This document shows positions 7,278 through 12,517 of a DNA stretch of 12,517 nt, one piece after another. The stretch covers positions 1 through 12,517 of the forward strand of contig JAEZGD010000708.1 of assembly GCA_023417165.1 (NCBI GenBank), given 5' to 3'. The translations under genes and the position numbers were made by a program. Every line of letters starts with the position of its first letter. The first letter of the stretch is position 1. The DNA is from Planctomycetota bacterium (GTDB lineage Bacteria; Planctomycetota; Planctomycetia; Pirellulales; Pirellulaceae). The notes below the pieces were generated by a model. That model had not been told where the DNA came from. It was given only the letters and a program-made list of their open reading frames with translations, and searched no databases.

Positions 7278-9842
7278 TTAAGCGTTTGCGGTGCGTGGTT
7301 CTTCGAGTCTTGCCTTGACCAATGGCCAGGCCAGCAAGGCGATCTCTGCGAGTAGGAACAGCAGTACCAGCAGGATCAGCCATTTCCACGAGTTTTGACC
7401 GCTAATCTGTGCGCCTGCGAGACTGATCGTATCGCCAGCGCCGACCCAACTAACCTTGCTGTCGGCTGCACGCTCGTTGAATGCTTCGCGCGACAGTGCC
7501 GTAAGGTCCGATTCATTACCCTCGCCATTGACGGTGAACAACACGTCCATCGACGCCGGCGCGGCTGCGCTGGCATCGGCAGAAAACGAGGCCTTTGTGG
7601 CGCTGACGCGATACAACCCGCGCGCCAACGGCCTGTTAACGATGATGCCGAGTTGCTCTTTGCCGATGAAGCCCGCATCGATCGTCTCGGGATCATCTTC
7701 GCGGCCAGGGCGTTGCAAAGTGATCTGGGCGTCGCGGTCATCGCTGGCAAGCGGCAGCGTAATGCGATCGGCAGGCAGAAAATTGCGGTCGGCCAATGTC
7801 GAGCGAATCATGCTCCGCAGAATGCGGTCATACATGAAGAAGGTGTCGGTCTTGGGCAGCGTGTTCCAACTGGTAAATAGCCCGCTCGTCACGAGCAGCA
7901 CTTCGCCTTGGCCAATGCGACGCTGCACCAAATAGGCTGGGCCATTCTTGCTGGTAAAGCGGGCCAGCGTCCGCGGCATGGTGGCCAATGTCAGCGCTTC
8001 TAGGTGTTTTTGGCGCGCAGCGGCCTCGGTCGGCACTTCTTCAGCAAACGCTGGCTGCACCCAGCGGAGCCAGCCAGGGCGAAAGGAACGCAGGTGATTC
8101 TCGGCCTGAGCCAGGGCAACCCGGCCCGCTTCATCGAGTTCGCCGGCGGCATCGCGCTGTGTGAGTTCGGCTCGTAGCCGCTCGGCTTCACCAACGGCTG
8201 TCAATTCTTCCGCCAGGCGTTGTTGTTCCGTCGCCTTCAGCTTGTCGAGTGTCTCGGGATCGGTATTGGCATCCACATACTTGAAGAACAGCGGATCGCT
8301 GAACAGATCTCGCAACTGCTGCTCGCTGGTTTCGCCGAGTTGAAAGTAATGATGCGTCGCCAGGCTTTCGAACGACAAGAAGACTGGATCGAGTTGCCCC
8401 ACCGCATCTTCCGGCAGATCACCCACCGTCTGATCTTGCAGCGGGACCGGCAAGATGCCGCCGCCTTCGAGCCAGGCGAGTTCCGTCCACGCCTGCGGAT
8501 CGAAATCGCCGCCGGCGCCAATCACCAACTGCCCGCCTTGCTTGACATAGTCGCGCAGCAGCTTGACCGTTTGTTCGTTGCCAGGGTCACGCACGCCAGC
8601 AATCACCACCAGCCGCGCACTTTCCAGTTCGTCTTGCGAAAGTTGATCGAGGGTGATGTGCTTAACGTTGATCAACTGCCGCTGCATCTCATCGCGGCCG
8701 ATGGTCGGAGCCAGCAGCTTTCGCAACTGGCGAGTTTCACCAGTGCGCCCTTGCACCGGATCTTCTTCCTCGTCGCTGTATTGGTCGATGAAGAGCACCG
8801 GCAGCGAGGCCACGACCGGCACGACTAAATGACGTTCGTTGTCGGCGACCAGATTGTCGGCAGAAAGGGCTACTTTGACCGGCACATAGTCGGGATGGCC
8901 GAGATCTGGAGTGGCGCTGCTGAAGGTATGTTCGAAAAGCACTTCGCGCCGCCCGGCTTGAGCGTCGAACGAAATGGTGCGTTCGAACTTTTCGTCGCCG
9001 ACATGAAACGCGACTTGAATGTCTTTTCGCCCGGCGGGATTGCTGCTGCGATGTTCGATCTCTGCGACGAAGGTCGTCGGCGTTTCGATATCGGCAATGC
9101 CGTCTTGCACGCGCAGCGCCACCACGCTGGTGTTTTGCCACTCGGCAGGTCCGACATCGACGACTTGCATCGACGGCAATTCTTGAAAGCGCTCCGGCGT
9201 AGTACGATCGCTCCAGTTGCTGGCTTGCTGATCGCTAAAGAAAACAATGCGTTTGGCCAATTCGGCAGAAGATTCGGCCGCTTTTTGCGCCGCGTCGGCG
9301 GCCAGTTGCACGGTCGCGGCGCGATCGACGACTTCGATGGCGCGAATCGCTTCCGACAACCCTTTGTCCTTAAACGGATACGGATCGGAGCTAATCGGGT
9401 GCTCGCTGCCGCAGAGGGGAATGACCGTGACTACGCTGCCATCGGGCAATTCGTCGATGAATCGCAGGGCGCGTTCTTTGGCTTTATCGAGCAGCGTGCC
9501 TTCGACGAGCGTATAGCCCATGCTCAGGCTATTGTCGAAAACGAGAATCGCGTGCAGTGGTTGCGAGCGATCGAATTCTTGTGTTCCCACGGCAAAATAG
9601 GGCCGTGCGAGCGCCAGTCCAAACAGTAGCACCGCCGCCGTGCGCAGTATCAGCAGGATGATATCCCGCATCTGCATCATCTTGCGATTGCGCTGCAAGG
9701 CCTCGCGCAAGAAAGGCATGGCCGCCCAATGCACCGTGCGATAACGCCGACGATTCAGCAGGTGAATGATGACCGGCGCGGCCGCGCAGATCACACCAGC
9801 GAGGGCGAAGTGCCAGGCGGAAAGGGAGGGAAGAAAGCTCAT
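7278..9842 (-). CDS. BatA N-terminal / VWA domain membrane protein
   Basis: The protein is 854 aa. Residues 1-83 match the BatA N-terminal domain: a membrane helix at about 10-28, the basic HLLNRRRYRTVHW stretch with PFLREALQRNRKM, and a second helix at about 59-78 ending in LARPYF. A VWA domain follows with an intact DxSxS MIDAS (D102-N-S-L-S106), a candidate Thr at 176 and D203 in VFFSDQQ. Residues about 235-340 are beta-rich. From 346 (LPVLFIDQYSDEE) a glutamine-amidotransferase-like fold begins (VVIAGV at 411, GGQLVIGAGGDFD at 435). It is interrupted by a charged helical insert at about 525-615 and resumes at GEVLLVTSGL (645). A C-terminal membrane helix is at about 820-840. The start ATG 9842-9840 lies 42 bases after the upstream gene's TAA and lacks a clear Shine-Dalgarno. 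Related BatA/VWA proteins occur in MoxR-type clusters, but their biochemical role is poorly defined. Confidence 0.9.
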   Translation of the reverse strand: MSFLPSLSAWHFALAGVICAAAPVIIHLLNRRRYRTVHWAAMPFLREALQRNRKMMQMRDIILLILRTAAVLLFGLALARPYFAVGTQEFDRSQPLHAILVFDNSLSMGYTLVEGTLLDKAKERALRFIDELPDGSVVTVIPLCGSEHPISSDPYPFKDKGLSEAIRAIEVVDRAATVQLAADAAQKAAESSAELAKRIVFFSDQQASNWSDRTTPERFQELPSMQVVDVGPAEWQNTSVVALRVQDGIADIETPTTFVAEIEHRSSNPAGRKDIQVAFHVGDEKFERTISFDAQAGRREVLFEHTFSSATPDLGHPDYVPVKVALSADNLVADNERHLVVPVVASLPVLFIDQYSDEEEDPVQGRTGETRQLRKLLAPTIGRDEMQRQLINVKHITLDQLSQDELESARLVVIAGVRDPGNEQTVKLLRDYVKQGGQLVIGAGGDFDPQAWTELAWLEGGGILPVPLQDQTVGDLPEDAVGQLDPVFLSFESLATHHYFQLGETSEQQLRDLFSDPLFFKYVDANTDPETLDKLKATEQQRLAEELTAVGEAERLRAELTQRDAAGELDEAGRVALAQAENHLRSFRPGWLRWVQPAFAEEVPTEAAARQKHLEALTLATMPRTLARFTSKNGPAYLVQRRIGQGEVLLVTSGLFTSWNTLPKTDTFFMYDRILRSMIRSTLADRNFLPADRITLPLASDDRDAQITLQRPGREDDPETIDAGFIGKEQLGIIVNRPLARGLYRVSATKASFSADASAAAPASMDVLFTVNGEGNESDLTALSREAFNERAADSKVSWVGAGDTISLAGAQISGQNSWKWLILLVLLFLLAEIALLAWPLVKARLEEPRTANA

Positions 9843-9884
9843 CGCGAAGGGCTAACGAGTGAGGGCGGCAAGGCTGCGGATGAA

Positions 9885-11048
9885 TTACGGCTGGGTTGTG
9901 CCAAACTTTTGTTTCAGGCTTTCGATCTTGCCTTCCTGAAGGATCGGCAAATAACGGTTGGGCATCGCCAGGACAAAGCAGGCGACGCTGGTCGCATACA
10001 GATGGCCTTCTTTGCCGCCCACGCGACCACCACCTTGTACGCCTTCATCGCGCCATGCGCCGTGTGTGGCTGGATCGTCTGGCTTGTGAGCCTGCGAAGT
10101 CACCAAATGCTCGCGCAACTTGGGATAGTTGTCTTGCCAATGGTCGCCGCCCACTTGGTACAACGCCTGACCGACATAGTACAGCGTATAAGCATCGTAA
10201 GGCATTTTGCCGTCGCCATTTTTGGCTTTGGGCAACTGGCTGATCGAAGCGCCGATCACTTCCATGTTCTTTTGAATGCGCCAATCGTCGTACTGGCCGA
10301 ACTCTTGCAAGCAGACGACGCCACAGGCAGCCATGGCGATCGTGCCGCCGCCACCGCCTTTGCCATAAGTGAATTGGCCGGGCTTCTTTTGTTGTTCCGC
10401 TTCCGGCAAATCGCGGCGACCATCTTGTGGGCAATAATGCTCGCGCACGCTTTTAATCGCCAGATCGATCACCTCTGGCGGAACTTCCAGGCCGCTATCC
10501 ACTGCGCTGCGCAGGGCTTTGGCTTGCATCACTGCGAGCGAGAGATCGTGTCCGTTTTGCTGACGATGTGCGCGGTAATCCCAGCCGCCATCTTCGCACT
10601 GTGTGTTGGAAATCAGCTTGAGGGCGCGATCGAGAACCGTATTCATCCGACGGTCTTGCGTCGTGGTCATGCCATGCGCCTGGCCAAGCACAAAGGTGGC
10701 CAGGCCATGGTTGTACATGTCGCGCTGGGCGTCGGAGATATTCAAGAGGCCCGAAGGCTTGGCATTATTGGTGACATAGTCGAGCGCTTTTTTGAGCGGC
10801 TGGCCATACTTGCCGCGTCCCGGTGCATGGCCTGCAGACATGAACGCGAGCGCTCCCATGCTGACCAAGCCCAGGTCGTTCGAGCCCCAATTGCCGTCGG
10901 GACCTTGGTTGCGGGCCAACCAGTCCAGCCCTTTACGCAGCGCTTCTTCGCTTTGCGGCGTGATTTCCCAGTCGCCTTCGGCGCGCGCAGGCGCACCGAC
11001 AGCCAGGACCCAAAGCATCGAGAGCAGCAGTAACCAACGGACAACCAC
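9885..11048 (-). CDS. Secreted prenyltransferase/squalene-oxidase-repeat protein
   Basis: The protein is 387 aa with a signal peptide of about 23 residues (hydrophobic WLLLLSMLWVLAV, then APARA). The mature part is made of helical repeats of the prenyltransferase/squalene-oxidase (alpha/alpha toroid) type. QW-like motifs are visible at 48-55 (QGPDGNWG) and 150-156 (QCEDGGW). Further, weaker repeats include a Gly-rich turn near 254 (GKGGGGG). I see no DxDD motif of class II terpene cyclases, and the protein is much shorter than squalene-hopene cyclase (roughly 620-720 aa). A hopanoid-forming enzyme is therefore unlikely; a binding or structural role is inference. The GTG start at 11048 is supported by an AGGAG at 9-base spacing. 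The next gene (BatA/VWA) begins 42 bases after its TAA, so it probably leads the operon. Exported proteins of this kind next to VWA/BatA genes are, as far as I recall, common in planctomycetes. Confidence 0.87.
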   Translation of the reverse strand: MVVRWLLLLSMLWVLAVGAPARAEGDWEITPQSEEALRKGLDWLARNQGPDGNWGSNDLGLVSMGALAFMSAGHAPGRGKYGQPLKKALDYVTNNAKPSGLLNISDAQRDMYNHGLATFVLGQAHGMTTTQDRRMNTVLDRALKLISNTQCEDGGWDYRAHRQQNGHDLSLAVMQAKALRSAVDSGLEVPPEVIDLAIKSVREHYCPQDGRRDLPEAEQQKKPGQFTYGKGGGGGTIAMAACGVVCLQEFGQYDDWRIQKNMEVIGASISQLPKAKNGDGKMPYDAYTLYYVGQALYQVGGDHWQDNYPKLREHLVTSQAHKPDDPATHGAWRDEGVQGGGRVGGKEGHLYATSVACFVLAMPNRYLPILQEGKIESLKQKFGTTQP

Positions 11049-11057
11049 GAGCGGAAA

Positions 11058-11062
11058 CTCCT
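11058..11062 (-). promoter_or_regulatory. Shine-Dalgarno AGGAG for the GTG start at 11048
   Basis: The minus strand reads GAGAGGAG, then nine bases to the GTG at 11048-11046. This is the strongest ribosome-binding site in the window. It decides the GTG start over downstream methionines, which would cut into the signal peptide. Confidence 0.7.
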
Positions 11063-11182
11063 CTCAAGCCCAAAGCGGGAGGGATCAAGCGCGTCTCCCA
11101 GAAATGACTAGGCCGAGAGTTTGGTTACGTGGGGAAGCCGCGCCGTGGGATATTTCAGAATGACGGCTAATTGGCTCGACAA

Positions 11183-11206
11183 CCACCCCTCTCGCTGGAG
11201 GGGTGG
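11183..11206. repeat. Perfect 9-bp inverted repeat, REP-like or terminator-like hairpin
   Basis: CCACCCCTC (11183-11191) pairs exactly with GAGGGGTGG (11198-11206) around a 6-base loop. It lies 68 bases after the stop of the 122-aa gene and 135 bases before the GTG of the 387-aa gene. On the minus strand it is followed by TTGTCGAGCC, not by a U-run, so it is not a classic intrinsic terminator. The stem and the neighbouring CTGGAGTGAG resemble scattered intergenic repeats seen in many large bacterial genomes. It could also be a 3'-end stabilising hairpin. Confidence 0.6.
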
Positions 11207-11233
11207 CTGGAGTGAGGCGATTTTCACGATCTC

Positions 11234-11271
11234 GCCGAAAATTCGGCCCGCGATGAGCGCCGCTGGGCGGC
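11234..11271 (-). other. Two short hairpins just after the 122-aa gene
   Basis: Right after the TAA (11276-11274) the minus strand can form GCCGC-CCA-GCGGC (11271-11259). Then comes the 14-base palindrome GCCGAATTTTCGGC (11247-11234). Neither is followed by a clear U-tract. Together with the 9-bp hairpin at 11183-11206 they may end or protect the 3' end of the small gene's transcript; this is inference. Confidence 0.35.
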
Positions 11272-11273
11272 AA

Positions 11274-11642
11274 TTACCGCAGTTCGACCTTTGTAACGCT
11301 GGTCGTGTGGGCGCGATTGACTTCGGTCAGGTCGTCGAGACCGAGCTCGATTTTGAATCCGACTTTCAGTTCGCCCATTTTCACCAGGCTGAGGCCGTCT
11401 TGCTGCCCTTTGGTGGCGCCGATCAAAAAGACCGTGCGCGGAGTGCTAAAGCGGTTGCCGTCGCCTACTTGCATGCGACACTCGCCCGTCTCTGGAGCAA
11501 TGAGCGTCGCACGATAGGTGACGTCTTGCGTGTGAATATCGAGCTGCTGCCCGGCCTTCAGCTTGCTGACCGTGACGGAGTCGTCGGCTTGGGCGGTCGC
11601 GGCGCAAAACAGCGCAGCGGCGCACACATACGCACGTACCAT
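11274..11642 (-). CDS. Small secreted protein of unknown function
   Basis: The protein is 122 aa. Residues 1-19 form a clear signal peptide (MVRAYVCAAALFCAATAQA, then DDS). The mature part of about 103 residues alternates short hydrophobic and polar stretches with many Val, Thr and Leu, which suggests a small beta-rich fold. A recognisable core reads FLIGATKGQQDGLSLVKMGEL. It has one Cys in the mature part (GECRM), no repeats and no membrane helix after the signal. The ATG at 11642 has an AAGAGG eight bases upstream, which supports the start. It is separated from both neighbours (118 bases before, 225 after) and flanked by hairpins, so it may be its own transcription unit. I do not recognise the family by name and assign no function. 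Confidence 0.8.
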   Translation of the reverse strand: MVRAYVCAAALFCAATAQADDSVTVSKLKAGQQLDIHTQDVTYRATLIAPETGECRMQVGDGNRFSTPRTVFLIGATKGQQDGLSLVKMGELKVGFKIELGLDDLTEVNRAHTTSVTKVELR

Positions 11643-11650
11643 CGGTGGAA

Positions 11651-11656
11651 CCTCTT
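11651..11656 (-). promoter_or_regulatory. Shine-Dalgarno AAGAGG for the 122-aa gene
   Basis: The minus strand reads AAGAGG, then eight bases to the ATG at 11642-11640. It supports the assigned start. Confidence 0.55.
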
Positions 11657-11662
11657 GTTATA

Positions 11663-11676
11663 GCTGCGAACGCAGC
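11663..11676. other. Short hairpin upstream of the 122-aa gene
   Basis: GCTGCG and CGCAGC are perfect inverted repeats with two bases between them (in practice a 5-bp stem and 4-base loop). The hairpin lies just upstream of the Shine-Dalgarno of the small secreted gene and could sit in its 5' leader. There is no U-run on either side. A regulatory role is speculation. Confidence 0.3.
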
Positions 11677-11728
11677 GAAAAGACGAGTTGCACCGAAACC
11701 CTAGTTCACTCGCCGTCATTAAGCAAAC

Positions 11729-11750
11729 GCCGCCACCATCACTGGGCGGC
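11729..11750 (-). terminator. Possible weak terminator after the right-edge gene
   Basis: GCCGCC (minus strand, 11750-11745) pairs with GGCGGC (11734-11729) across a 10-base loop, starting 10 bases after the TGA of the right-edge gene. The following minus-strand bases are GTTTGCTT, a poor T-tract. Position favours a terminator; the long loop and weak T-tract count against it. Confidence 0.3.
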
Positions 11751-11760
11751 AAACACGCGA

Positions 11761-12517
11761 TCAATCTATCGCAGTTCCTTCTTTTACGAAATCCCGCGTA
11801 AACCGTTCGACCAACTTCTTCGGATCGGCCGGCACAATATACAGCTTGCCGTGGATGCGTTTGGTCTCGCCTGGCTGCAGGCCGCCCACGCGAAAATCGC
11901 TATGCAGGCAAGTGATCACGCCTTGGAAAATCTCTTGATACGGGTCCCAGCCAATCGCCAGGATCATCTTTTCGTCCGCCGAATAGCAGCCGCACAAACT
12001 GCTTGAGGGCACCAGTTTACTGAGCGGACGCGGATTCACGTCGTTGCGATCAACCTCCTTCGGGCAATACACCTGGCCGGGCACATAGCGTGCCTGTTCG
12101 GCCCAGGGCTCGGTTGGCAAACGTGTAAGCTTGCCGTCGATGAACAGGAAACACTTTTTGATATACGCAGGAAACAGCGCGCGGGCGTCGGTTTTTGGCG
12201 CGCCCGTGAAACGATCTACCCGCATACAGGGCTGAGCCCAGTGGGCTTGTGACGCTTGCGTAGTTGGATTGTGCGCCACCAGACGAAAGTCGACCTCATC
12301 CGCCCCGGCGGTGATGGTGTGTTCGACCACGACGCCGTCGGCCAACTTGTCGCGCAGCTTGATAACGCGTCCATCGTCGCTTTGCGAGACCAACTCCGCT
12401 GTGTGCGGAATCACCGTTTCGTGCCAATCACGATCAGTCGAACCTGGGCGACAATACGCCTCCAGATACAGGATCGAAACCTCCTCGCCCGGAAAATCTC
12501 CTCGAATCGTCAGATAG
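11761..12517 (-). CDS. Unrecognised protein, 3' part only
   Basis: The C-terminal 251 residues are visible, ending at TGA 11763-11761. A GTG at 12414 could be read as a start, but the same frame continues without a stop to the window edge and encodes sensible sequence (for example DFPGEEVSILYLEAYCRPG). The gene is therefore cut by the edge, not started there. The visible part is beta-rich with many aromatic, Pro and Cys residues (RVDRFTGAP, VPSSSLCGCYSADEK, AIGWDPYQEIFQGVITCLHS) and ends in a short basic/acidic helix. The pattern of paired strands and phrases such as EVDFRLVAHNPTT and LQPGETKRIHGKLYIV recalls sugar-mutarotase-like or other beta-sandwich proteins. This is an impression only. 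No membrane helix is visible, and any signal peptide would be outside. It is followed by a possible weak terminator. Confidence 0.8.
   Translation of the reverse strand, partial: YLTIRGDFPGEEVSILYLEAYCRPGSTDRDWHETVIPHTAELVSQSDDGRVIKLRDKLADGVVVEHTITAGADEVDFRLVAHNPTTQASQAHWAQPCMRVDRFTGAPKTDARALFPAYIKKCFLFIDGKLTRLPTEPWAEQARYVPGQVYCPKEVDRNDVNPRPLSKLVPSSSLCGCYSADEKMILAIGWDPYQEIFQGVITCLHSDFRVGGLQPGETKRIHGKLYIVPADPKKLVERFTRDFVKEGTAID

Noticed and set aside
8829..9629. 266-aa plus-strand frame opposite the BatA/VWA gene
   Set aside because: It mirrors the coding frame that contains the BatA domain and the VWA MIDAS. It has no ribosome-binding site or domain of its own that I can see.
9729..11033. 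434-aa plus-strand frame opposite the 387-aa gene
   Set aside because: It is antisense to a gene with a signal peptide, a good ribosome-binding site and QW repeats. Its own translation shows no recognisable domain.
11657..11662. TATAAC resembling a -10 box on the minus strand, upstream of the 122-aa gene
   Set aside because: A transcript from it would begin at or inside the Shine-Dalgarno, and no -35-like hexamer lies at 16-18 bases.
12412..12414. GTG as the start of the right-edge gene
   Set aside because: The frame continues upstream with sensible protein sequence and no stop to the window edge, so the gene is more likely cut than started here.
1..12517. CRISPR arrays, tRNA or rRNA genes, insertion sequences
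   Set aside because: I looked for regularly spaced direct repeats, cloverleaf-like segments and transposase-like frames and found none. The only notable repeats are the intergenic hairpins and the low-complexity coding tract.

Overview
The window is a run of genes that all lie on the minus strand. It most likely comes from a planctomycete, probably of the Pirellula type. Three things suggest this: a secreted protein with prenyltransferase/squalene-oxidase repeats next to a BatA/VWA cluster, several long signal-peptide or membrane-anchored proteins, and a moderately high G+C content. The assignment rests on gene content and recalled family knowledge; no 16S or marker gene is present.

Reading along the minus strand (high to low coordinates), the right edge holds the 3' part of an unrecognised protein (11761-12517). 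Next come a small secreted protein of 122 aa (11274-11642), a 225-bp spacer with three hairpins, and a secreted 387-aa prenyltransferase/squalene-oxidase-repeat protein (9885-11048). After that are four tightly packed envelope genes: an 854-aa BatA-N/VWA membrane protein (7278-9842), an 820-aa VWA-like/glutamine-amidotransferase-like membrane protein (4761-7223), a 664-aa DUF4175-like membrane protein (2770-4764), and an exported alanine-rich coiled-coil protein (2773 to beyond base 1). The coiled-coil gene shows 924 codons without a stop and runs off the left edge. The last three genes are joined by two 4-base ATGA start/stop overlaps.

The likely unit is one operon of five genes, 11048 to the left edge, with gaps of 42, 54, -4 and -4 bases. 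It would encode an envelope assembly: two membrane-anchored proteins with von Willebrand A-like and class I glutamine-amidotransferase-like folds, a large membrane protein with a beta-rich periplasmic part, and a very long exported alpha-helical rod. Related VWA/BatA clusters elsewhere go with a MoxR AAA+ ATPase and a DUF58 protein. Neither is in this window, so the flanks matter. The function of the set is unknown. I see no mobile element, CRISPR array, tRNA or rRNA. The many plus-strand open frames are shadows of the minus-strand genes.
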